DNA of 13,280 nucleotides from JANQKX01 sp039028695 (GTDB lineage Bacteria > Pseudomonadota > Alphaproteobacteria > Kiloniellales > Kiloniellaceae): NCBI GenBank assembly GCA_039028695.1, contig JBCCHN010000144.1, positions 1-13,280 on the forward strand, written 5' to 3'. Shown in pieces: positions 1-6,428 of the stretch. The notes beneath the pieces were generated by a model. The model made no database searches, had not been told where the DNA came from, and saw nothing but the letters and a program-made list of their open reading frames with translations. A program made the translations under genes and the position numbers. Position 1 is the stretch's first letter; each line of letters begins with the position of its first letter.

Positions 1-14
1 GAGTTTTTGCCCAT
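1..14 (-). CDS. Possible 5' end of a divergent gene cut by the window edge
   Basis: Reading leftwards, an ATG at 14-12 is preceded by an AGGAAGG Shine-Dalgarno-like stretch (plus-strand positions 23-29) at a spacing of 8 bases. Only four full codons (M-G-K-N) and part of a fifth are visible, so nothing can be said about the product. If real, the gene diverges from the solute-binding protein gene at 344 and would share its upstream region. The call rests only on the ribosome-binding site and start codon; it could be chance. Confidence 0.25.
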
Positions 15-92
15 CGTTGCGACCTTCCTGTCAAGAGCCCGCCAAAACCGGAACCATTACCCCCTGTCTTGAACCGGGTCTAAAAATAACAA

Positions 93-130
93 TGGCGAAT
101 ATACGCTAAAGATGACGAATAATCGTCAAA
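93..130. repeat. Two tandem operator-like 18-mers at 20-bp period
   Basis: Positions 93-110 and 113-130 match at 13 of 18 bases and repeat with a 20-bp period, close to two helical turns. Each copy is partly dyad-symmetric: GCG-AATATA-CGC in the first, and GACGA-ATAA-TCGTC in the second. They lie in an AT-rich patch upstream of the candidate promoter at 170-198. Two phased, imperfect dyads are typical of binding sites for dimeric transcription regulators. The identity of any regulator is unknown. Confidence 0.4.
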
Positions 131-169
131 ATTTTGCAGCCATTCTTCTGATCATGACAGCTTGGTAAC

Positions 170-198
170 TTGACGGTGGGAAGCCCATTCCAAATGAT
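170..198 (+). promoter_or_regulatory. Candidate sigma-70-type promoter for the solute-binding protein gene
   Basis: TTGACG (170-175) matches five of six bases of the -35 consensus. It is followed after 17 bases by AATGAT (193-198), which matches four of six of the -10 consensus. Transcription would start near 205 and give a leader of about 140 bases before the ATG at 344. The operator-like repeats at 93-130 would then lie roughly 75-110 bases upstream of the start, a position typical of activators. This is a by-eye match only. Confidence 0.3.
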
Positions 199-343
199 CC
201 GCTCTCGGATTCTGAAAAACCATATCCCCGAGATCGCCAAGGCATGTCGCGGTCGACATCTGTACGGGTCAGATCGTCCCCAGTTCTGTCCATCAAGACG
301 CCACGACCTACGCGGTCCGACCGCAAAATAAGGGAGGCACAAC

Positions 344-1939
344 ATGCACAAATTTGAAAAACTTCAACGGCAATTTGTCGAGGGACGCCTGTCCCGTCGG
401 GACTTCATCAAGCGGGCCACGGCAATGGGATTGGTCGCCGCGGTTCCAAGCGGCTTAATCGCCAAGGAGGTCAAGGCAAACGCGCCCCAGAAAGGCGGCA
501 AGCTGCGCCAGGCGCTTCGGGGCGGCAACACGGCAGACACCCTTTTCGGCGTATTGGGCGGCGGTGACACCCATCAGGTCAACACACAGTGGCAGCTTCT
601 CAGCAACCTGACTGAGTACAATGCAGATGGCGATGTGGTCGGCGAATTGGCCGAAAGCTGGGAAGTCAACGACGGCGCCACCGAGTGGGTATTTGATCTG
701 CGCAAAGGGGTGGAATTTCACAACGGAAAGACCCTGGAAGCACAAGATGTTATCGACTCAATCAATGTGCACCGGGGCGAAGACTCCAAATCCATCGGCA
801 AGGGCCTGATCGCGGCGGTCGAGGACATCAAGGCGGACGGCAAGAATCGGGTGATCTTCACCCTTAGTTCCGGTAACGCCGATTTCCCCGTGGTGATGGC
901 GAGTTCCAACTTTTCTATCGCCCCCGCCGGAACCACCGAGGCGGACTGGGAAAAAGGCATTGGCACCGGCCCCTTTATCCTCAGCGAGTGGGAACCGGGT
1001 GTACGCTCGGCAACAAAGCGCAATCCTAACTATTTTAAGGAGGGTTTGCCTTACTTCGATGAGGTTGAGACCTTGCATGTGTCCGATGTCTCGGCGCGGG
1101 CGGCTGCTCTACAAACCGGCCAGGTGGACGTCATGGACGATCCTGAGATCGCCACACTGGACCGTTTTGCCAGTTCAGAGAATGTGGACATTCATGAGGT
1201 GGGCGGCAACAGCCACTACACTTTCCCCATGCTGATGGATACGGCGCCCTACGACAACCGGGATGTGCGCCAGGCGCTAAAGTACGCCATCGACCGGGAA
1301 GCAATGCTGCAAACTCTATTACGGGGACATGGGTACTTGGGTAACGATCATCCCATTTCCAAGACCCAACGCTACTACGCTTCTGAGTTGCCTCAGCGGG
1401 AATACGATCCCGACAAGGCCAAGTTCCATCTAAAACAAGCCGGGCTCGACAGCTTGGATGTCACCATCTGGGCCGGCGATATCTATGATGGCGGGGTCGA
1501 TTCGGCTGTGCTCTATAAAGAGCAAGCCGCCAAGGCCGGCATCAATATGAACGTGGAGCAGGTGCCCACAGACGGCTATTGGAGCGAGGTCTGGAACGTC
1601 AAACCTTTCTGTGTGTCCTTCTGGTACGGACGGCCGACAGAAGACTTGATGCTGACCACCGCCTTCTCCCGGGACTCGGCCTGGAATGAAACACACTGGA
1701 ACAACGACCGATTCGAAGAGCTCTTGGTCGCCGCTCGCGCCGAAATTGACCAAGACAAGCGTCGAGATATGTATGTGGAGATGCAAAGCCTTATCCGGGA
1801 CGAGGGCGGTTTTGTCTGCCCCGTCTTCCGAAGCTGGCTGGCGGGCACAAGCAACAATATCGGTGTCCCCGAAAAAATTGCTGGAGACGCACCCGTCGAT
1901 GGCAACCGCAATACCCAGCGCTGGTGGTTTAAATCCTAA
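344..1939 (+). CDS. Tat-exported ABC transporter solute-binding protein, family 5 (peptide/opine type)
   Basis: This 531-residue protein is a periplasmic receptor that would bind a peptide or similar solute and deliver it to an ABC importer. The N-terminus has a textbook twin-arginine signal, SRRDFIK at residues 17-23, then a hydrophobic stretch and a likely cleavage site after ANA (45-47), so it should be exported folded. The mature part reads as family 5 (SBP_bac_5/DppA-like): GGKLRQALRGG start, LAESWEVNDGATEW, then a ...LRKGVEFHNGK... segment and a GTGPFILSEWEPG segment near 207, and a VRQALKYAIDRE segment near 310. The length is normal for the family. The ATG at 344 has GGGAGG six bases upstream. 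No permease or ATPase gene adjoins: a terminator follows directly and the next gene is convergent, so the partner transporter is encoded elsewhere or outside the window. The exact substrate cannot be read from the sequence. Confidence 0.93.
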   Translation: MHKFEKLQRQFVEGRLSRRDFIKRATAMGLVAAVPSGLIAKEVKANAPQKGGKLRQALRGGNTADTLFGVLGGGDTHQVNTQWQLLSNLTEYNADGDVVGELAESWEVNDGATEWVFDLRKGVEFHNGKTLEAQDVIDSINVHRGEDSKSIGKGLIAAVEDIKADGKNRVIFTLSSGNADFPVVMASSNFSIAPAGTTEADWEKGIGTGPFILSEWEPGVRSATKRNPNYFKEGLPYFDEVETLHVSDVSARAAALQTGQVDVMDDPEIATLDRFASSENVDIHEVGGNSHYTFPMLMDTAPYDNRDVRQALKYAIDREAMLQTLLRGHGYLGNDHPISKTQRYYASELPQREYDPDKAKFHLKQAGLDSLDVTIWAGDIYDGGVDSAVLYKEQAAKAGINMNVEQVPTDGYWSEVWNVKPFCVSFWYGRPTEDLMLTTAFSRDSAWNETHWNNDRFEELLVAARAEIDQDKRRDMYVEMQSLIRDEGGFVCPVFRSWLAGTSNNIGVPEKIAGDAPVDGNRNTQRWWFKS

Positions 1940-1966
1940 GCTTTCATCATTCACCAAGGTGCGAAC

Positions 1967-1995
1967 CCGGCCCCCCTTTGGGGGCCGGTTTTGTT
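1967..1995 (+). terminator. Rho-independent terminator after the solute-binding protein gene
   Basis: CCGGCCCCC (1967-1975) pairs perfectly with GGGGGCCGG (1980-1988) around a four-base CTTT loop and is followed by TTTTGTT (1989-1995). The nine-pair GC stem with a T tract is a strong intrinsic terminator for rightward transcription, 28 bases after the stop codon at 1937-1939. Its T tract touches the stop codon of the convergent hydrolase gene (1994-1996). In the opposite direction the stem is not followed by a T tract, so it looks one-directional. Confidence 0.92.
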
Positions 1996-3190
1996 ATGAT
2001 CCCTCGGCGCTATCGATTGTACCCAAAATATCCTCACCCATTGCGATAATCTCGGCTGTATAGCCTTCTTGATCCCCATCTTTGGTCTCGAGCACACTAA
2101 AAAATGCGATGGCCGTTTGGGTCTTGGGATCGGTCATCAGGAATTGACCGGCAAAGCCCGGATGCCCCATCCAGCGCCCGTTCGTATAGCAATGATTGCT
2201 GTAGTGTACGCCGACGCAGCCGTCGCCTACCACGGTACCTCGACCATTGGTGGTCTGCTCGATAAAGGCGGGGCCACCGCCCAACAGTGCGCCTTGAACA
2301 CTGCGACCGCCACGCGCGAAGATAAGCCCATAGCGCGCTAGGTCCCGTGCTGTCAGTGAGGCTCCACCGGCGATCACCGGCACTCCATTCCGGTCCATAG
2401 AGATGTGATAGACCCCTTCGATGCCCGCTCCCTCGATCACATCGATCAAGAGCTCACGCAAGGATCGGCCGCTGACCCGCTCGGCGATCCAGGCCAGTAC
2501 CTCCGTGTTGGGTGAGCGATATTGCATGTCACGGGTTGGGTTTTTTGTCTCCGTGGCGGTGATGGAAAGCAAGAAATCCCGTCCGGAAAATTCGGCCTCG
2601 CCGGGCGGCGGCAAACGCCAACCCATGGCAATTTCCTCTCGATTATAACCCAAACTGTCCTGCGCCTTATTACCCAGCGCGTAGCTATCTTGGTAATCCT
2701 CGTTAAAGTTATTTATGACATCCATATCCAACACTTGCTGAACCGTCGCACTCGCATAACCCGACCCGATCTCGGGTAGGTAGTCCCTGACCCGATTGTC
2801 GAGATCGACCTGGCCCGCCGCGATGAGTCGACCCATGATCAAGTGCATGGGCATTTTGCTAATAGATTGGATGCTGTGGCGCTGATCAGCGGCCATGTCC
2901 CGCGCATAGCTTTCAAAAAGCAGTTTTTGTCCCTGGACCACCACCAGGGCACAAAAGGGGGCCGCCCCGATCAAGGTTTGCACGGAGGATAATCGTGCGA
3001 TCGCTGGATCAAAAGCCTCAACAAGGGGCAGCACAACGGGCGCACGCAAGGACAAGGCATAGCGGCTGATGCTATCCAAGCTGCGAAAGCCTCGCCGTCG
3101 ATTGGCCGGCAGGTTCCATCGGGGCTTTTGATCCTCGACCACCGTCAAGTCGGGATTGGGCTCCAATGTTAAGGTCGGCGTATCTTCCAT
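1994..3190 (-). CDS. Serine hydrolase, class C beta-lactamase/NylB (6-aminohexanoate-dimer hydrolase) fold
   Basis: This 398-residue protein belongs to the serine beta-lactamase-like hydrolases (Pfam Beta-lactamase family), which include penicillin-binding-protein-like esterases, D-aminopeptidases and nylon-oligomer amidases. The catalytic SxxK is SISK at residues 109-112. The second motif is Y224-R-S-P-N followed by TEVLAWIAERVSG, and the third motif is H343-P-G in MGHPGFAGQ. The ATVQQVLDMD stretch with a following NEDYQDSY, and the overall length, resemble NylB-type enzymes more than true AmpC. I see no signal peptide or transmembrane segment, so it is probably cytoplasmic, unlike periplasmic beta-lactamases. 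The start is the ATG at 3190, with an AGGAGA-like ribosome-binding site just upstream; an open frame continues to 3298 but would overlap the exporter gene. It lies 16 bp after that gene and is probably co-transcribed with it. The substrate (ester, small amide or peptide) is unknown. Confidence 0.88.
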   Translation of the reverse strand: MEDTPTLTLEPNPDLTVVEDQKPRWNLPANRRRGFRSLDSISRYALSLRAPVVLPLVEAFDPAIARLSSVQTLIGAAPFCALVVVQGQKLLFESYARDMAADQRHSIQSISKMPMHLIMGRLIAAGQVDLDNRVRDYLPEIGSGYASATVQQVLDMDVINNFNEDYQDSYALGNKAQDSLGYNREEIAMGWRLPPPGEAEFSGRDFLLSITATETKNPTRDMQYRSPNTEVLAWIAERVSGRSLRELLIDVIEGAGIEGVYHISMDRNGVPVIAGGASLTARDLARYGLIFARGGRSVQGALLGGGPAFIEQTTNGRGTVVGDGCVGVHYSNHCYTNGRWMGHPGFAGQFLMTDPKTQTAIAFFSVLETKDGDQEGYTAEIIAMGEDILGTIDSAEGS

Positions 3191-3206
3191 ATCCACTTCT
3201 CTCCTA

Positions 3207-5075
3207 TCACGCCAAAAAGCCGCCGGATTGGCGAGCCCACAGCTCCGAATAAAGGCCGCCTTGGGAGAGTAGAGACTCGTGGGTCCCCTCCTCCACAATG
3301 CGGCCCTGGTCCATAATGATTAAGCGGTCCATGGCCGCGATGGTCGACAAGCGGTGAGCAATGGCGATCACGGTCTTGCCCTCCATCAAGGTATAGAGGC
3401 TTTCTTGAATGGCCGCCTCAACTTCGGAATCCAAGGCACTGGTGGCCTCGTCCAGCACCAGAATGGGTGCATTCTTCAGCAAAACTCGGGCGATAGCGAT
3501 GCGTTGGCGCTGACCGCCGGACAGCTTTACTCCCCGTTCGCCCACATGGGCCTCAAGGCCACGGCGCCCCAACAGGTCCTCAAGCGCCTCGATAAAGGGC
3601 GTGGCGTGTGCCCGATCGGCGGCGGCTTTAACGTCGCTCAACGTGGCATCGGGCTTGCCATAGCGAATATTGTCAAAAACCGAACGGTGCAGCAGAGAGG
3701 TATCTTGAGTAACCATGCCGATCTGGGACCGCAAGCTATCCTGCTGGACCCGCGCCACGTCCTGCCCGTCGATCAGAATACGCCCTGATTCCAAGTCGTA
3801 AAAGCGCAACAGCAAGCTCACCAAGGTAGACTTGCCCGCTCCGGAGCGTCCGACAACGCCGATCTTTTCCCCCGGTTTTACCGTCAGAGACAAGCCGTCG
3901 ATGATGCCGGGTCCCACGGGATCGCCCTGGCGGCCGTAGGTTTTTTCCTTGCCGTAATTGAAGTGAATCTGCTCGTACCGGATTTCACCTTGGGTCACGC
4001 TCAATGGAGGCGCCTCGGGCGCATCCACAACACTGCGTTCCCGCGAAATGGTTTCAATGCCGTCCTGCACGACGCCGATATTTTCAAAAAGACCCGATAC
4101 CTCCCAGAGAATCCATTGCGACATACCTTGAAGGCGCAAAACCAAGCCCATGGCAAAAGCCATAGCCCCCGCGGTGACCGCATTGATTTGCCACAGCCAA
4201 ATGGAAAGGCCAGCCACGGAAAACAGCAACAGAGCATTGATCGTATTCAACGACATGGTCAATAGAGTGACCAGGCGCATCTGGCGATGAACGTTATCCA
4301 AAAAAACGTCCATGCCTTCGCGGGCATAGGCATCCTCGTGCACCGCATCGGCAAACATTTTTACGGTACCGATGTTGGTATAGCTGTCCACCACCCGACC
4401 CGTTACCACCGAACGGGCATCGGCTTGCTCCATGGATAACCGCCGCAGCTTGGGCACAAAGAACCTAAGAGTGACCAGGTAGCCCAGCAACCATAGCACC
4501 ATGGGCGCGGTCAAGCGCAGATCGCTGGTGGCAAAGAGCACCACCGCCGAAGTGAAATAAACCGCCACGTACAAAAAGACCTCGGTCACCTTCATGACGG
4601 TTTCTCGCACCCCAAGGGCGGTTTGCATCATCTTGGTGGCGACCCGCCCCGCAAAGTCATTCTGGAAAAAACCAATGCTCTGGCGCAGCAGGTAACGGTG
4701 CGCCTGCCAGCGGGTGCGCATAGCAAAATTTCCGAGCAAACCCTGGTGAATGATGGCTTCGTAGCAAAACTTTAAGATTGGCAAGACAACCAGCACCAAA
4801 ACCGACATGCCGATCAGATGCCATTTAAAATCAACCCAAAAGGAGTCCCGGTTGGCAGACGTCAGCCAATCCACCAGGTTGCCCACAAAGGCAAAGAGCA
4901 TAACCTCGATAATCGCCACAACGGCGGCAAAAAGGGAACTGGCAAGGATCAAGCGCCAGAACGGCCGCGCATAGTGAACAAGGAAGCCCAACAAGGTGGC
5001 AGGGGGTTTGCCTGGCTGGTTCGCTGGGAAGGGGTCGGTTGCCCCTTCGAGCCAGTCAAAGGTCTTGCCAATCAC
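3207..5075 (-). CDS. ABC exporter, fused permease and ATPase (MsbA-like half-transporter)
   Basis: The 622-residue protein is a type IV ABC exporter half-molecule that would act as a dimer in the inner membrane. An N-terminal membrane domain with about six hydrophobic segments (first near residues 40-66) precedes the ATPase domain. Numbered from the GTG start, I see the A-loop tyrosine in HFNYG, Walker A GRSGAGKST (409-417), the Q-loop in MVTQD (near 457), signature LSGGQ (518-522), Walker B ILVLDE (538-543) and the H-loop histidine in IAHRLST (574). All catalytic elements are intact. I chose GTG at 5075 because AGGGAG lies eight bases upstream; an upstream TTG at 5123 would add 16 residues but has a poorly spaced ribosome-binding site, and family members usually begin near the DWLEGATDPFP segment. 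It is divergent from the M24 peptidase gene and followed at 16 bp by the hydrolase gene. The exported substrate (lipid, peptide or drug) cannot be told. Confidence 0.93.
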   Translation of the reverse strand: MIGKTFDWLEGATDPFPANQPGKPPATLLGFLVHYARPFWRLILASSLFAAVVAIIEVMLFAFVGNLVDWLTSANRDSFWVDFKWHLIGMSVLVLVVLPILKFCYEAIIHQGLLGNFAMRTRWQAHRYLLRQSIGFFQNDFAGRVATKMMQTALGVRETVMKVTEVFLYVAVYFTSAVVLFATSDLRLTAPMVLWLLGYLVTLRFFVPKLRRLSMEQADARSVVTGRVVDSYTNIGTVKMFADAVHEDAYAREGMDVFLDNVHRQMRLVTLLTMSLNTINALLLFSVAGLSIWLWQINAVTAGAMAFAMGLVLRLQGMSQWILWEVSGLFENIGVVQDGIETISRERSVVDAPEAPPLSVTQGEIRYEQIHFNYGKEKTYGRQGDPVGPGIIDGLSLTVKPGEKIGVVGRSGAGKSTLVSLLLRFYDLESGRILIDGQDVARVQQDSLRSQIGMVTQDTSLLHRSVFDNIRYGKPDATLSDVKAAADRAHATPFIEALEDLLGRRGLEAHVGERGVKLSGGQRQRIAIARVLLKNAPILVLDEATSALDSEVEAAIQESLYTLMEGKTVIAIAHRLSTIAAMDRLIIMDQGRIVEEGTHESLLSQGGLYSELWARQSGGFLA

Positions 5076-5083
5076 CGACCGGT

Positions 5084-5089
5084 CTCCCT
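5084..5089 (-). promoter_or_regulatory. Ribosome-binding site deciding the GTG start of the ABC exporter
   Basis: On the minus strand the sequence reads AGGGAG eight bases before GTG at 5075-5073. This favours that start over the TTG at 5123, where a GGAGA stretch abuts the start codon without a usable spacer. Confidence 0.55.
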
Positions 5090-5199
5090 TTTTGTTGGAC
5101 ACAAGACTGATGCCATAGAACAATCTCCGGCAAGTCTCAAGCCGTACCTACTGGGGCAACCTCAATGGTCGACGCACAATAGCAAGGAGAAAAGGCAAC

Positions 5200-6417
5200 A
5201 TGACAATGGGTGTCGGCGGCTCCACGGTCGAGGTTGAACTGGCCAAGATGACGGCCATGCGCAACGATATTAACCCCATCGCGACGGAGGAATACGAGGG
5301 CCGCCAGAAAAAGGCACAAGCACTGATGCGCTCGCAAGGGATGAGCGCGCTTTATCTGGACGCCTCCACCAGCCTTTATTACTTCACCGGCATGCGCCTG
5401 CACGCCAGCGAGCGCCTGCATGGCGCCATTCTCACCGCGGAGGGCGAGCTTACCTACCTGTGCCCCGCCTTTGAGGCGGAAAAGACCCGGGCAATGATGC
5501 AGATGGCCGGCGGACTGGCGACCTGGGAAGAGCACGAGGATCCCACCGCCCTGGTGATCGCCGTCATCCAAAAATCTGGCCTTCGCTCCGGCGCCGTCGG
5601 GATCGACGAGACCACGCCTTTTTTTATTTTCGACGGACTACGGCGCGCCGGCAATTCCTTTGACTTTGTCAATGGCGCCTCGGTCACCGGCGCTTGCCGC
5701 ATGATAAAATCGGCGGCCGAAATCGCTCTTATGCAGGCTGCCAAAACAATCACCTTGCAGGTTCACCAAGCCACCGCGCGGATTCTGCACGAAGGCATTA
5801 CCACGGCGGAAGTCCAGGACTTCATCACCGCCGCGCATATGAGACTCGGGGCCGACGAACCGCCAGGTTTTCGTATTGTGCTCTTCGGTGAGGCGACCGC
5901 CTATCCTCATGGTGTGCCCTACACCCAGCGCCTGAAGCCCGGCGAAATGGTGCTCATTGATACTGGCGCTCCCATTGAGGGCTACACTTCGGATATTACC
6001 CGATCCTATGTTTTCGGGACCCCCACGCAGCGTCAACGGGAAATTTGGAACACGGAAAAAGCGGCCCAAGCCGCCGCCTTTGCCGCGGCTCGAGTGGGCG
6101 AACCATGCGAGGCCGTGGACCAAGCCGCGCGCCGGGTCATCGAGGCCGCCGGTTTGGGGCCGGATTACAAGGTTCCCGGCCTACCCCACCGTACTGGTCA
6201 CGGGATTGGGCTGGACGTACACGAATGGAGCTATTTAGTGAAAGGGAATCGCATGTCCTTGGCCCCGGGCATGTGTTTTTCCAACGAACCTATGATCTGC
6301 ATCTATGGGGAATTCGGCATACGTCTTGAGGATCACTTTTACATGACCGAGGACGGGCCGAGATGGTTCACCCAACCCTCCCATTCGATCGACGATCCTT
6401 TTGGGCTGGAGGCCTGA
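5200..6417 (+). CDS. M24-family metallopeptidase, Xaa-Pro aminopeptidase/dipeptidase type
   Basis: This 405-residue protein has the two-domain layout of M24 'pita-bread' peptidases: a creatinase/prolidase N-terminal domain (about 30-165) and a catalytic domain (about 175-395). All five expected metal ligands are visible: D254 (VLIDTG), D265 (GYTSDITR), H334 (TGHGIG), E363 (SNEP) and E377 (IRLED). The accessory histidines H237 (YPHG) and H341 (DVHE) are also present. This argues for a two-metal peptidase that cleaves next to proline, and against a metal-free creatinase of similar length. It has no signal peptide and is presumably cytoplasmic, where it could finish degradation of imported peptides. 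The ATG at 5200 has AAGGAG ten bases upstream, and the MTMGVGGS start matches my recollection of related proteins. The gene is divergent from the ABC exporter, and its stop lies 8 bp from the stop of the convergent TAXI receptor gene. Confidence 0.92.
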   Translation: MTMGVGGSTVEVELAKMTAMRNDINPIATEEYEGRQKKAQALMRSQGMSALYLDASTSLYYFTGMRLHASERLHGAILTAEGELTYLCPAFEAEKTRAMMQMAGGLATWEEHEDPTALVIAVIQKSGLRSGAVGIDETTPFFIFDGLRRAGNSFDFVNGASVTGACRMIKSAAEIALMQAAKTITLQVHQATARILHEGITTAEVQDFITAAHMRLGADEPPGFRIVLFGEATAYPHGVPYTQRLKPGEMVLIDTGAPIEGYTSDITRSYVFGTPTQRQREIWNTEKAAQAAAFAAARVGEPCEAVDQAARRVIEAAGLGPDYKVPGLPHRTGHGIGLDVHEWSYLVKGNRMSLAPGMCFSNEPMICIYGEFGIRLEDHFYMTEDGPRWFTQPSHSIDDPFGLEA

Positions 6418-6428
6418 GAAAGGTCTCA
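6415..6428. repeat. Small inverted repeat containing both convergent stop codons
   Basis: TGAGA (6415-6419) and TCTCA (6424-6428) flank an AAGG spacer. The TGA of the M24 gene is the left end and the TGA of the convergent TAXI receptor gene is the right end, so the stop codons are mirror images. No T tract follows on either side and the stem is only five pairs, so it is a weak hairpin at best. No other terminator is visible between these two genes. Confidence 0.5.

Larger units (their letters stand above)
15..343. other. Non-coding leader/regulatory region upstream of the solute-binding protein gene
   Basis: No convincing coding sequence lies in these roughly 330 bases; the short open frames on the minus strand lack good starts and family resemblance. 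The region holds an AT-rich patch with two tandem operator-like repeats (93-130) and a perfect 10-base palindrome CAAAATTTTG at 127-136. It also has a candidate sigma-70-type promoter (170-198) and a GCGGTC-C-GACCGC inverted repeat at 312-324, just before the GGGAGG ribosome-binding site (332-337) of the gene starting at 344. Confidence 0.6.

Noticed and set aside
126..351. Minus-strand open frames of 66 and 81 codons upstream of the first receptor gene
   Set aside because: They lack ribosome-binding sites and plausible protein features, and they overlap the operator-like repeats and the leader of the gene at 344.
3191..3298. N-terminal extension of the serine hydrolase to 3298
   Set aside because: It would overlap the 3' end of the ABC exporter gene by about 90 bases. 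The ATG at 3190 has its own ribosome-binding site and gives a normal family length.
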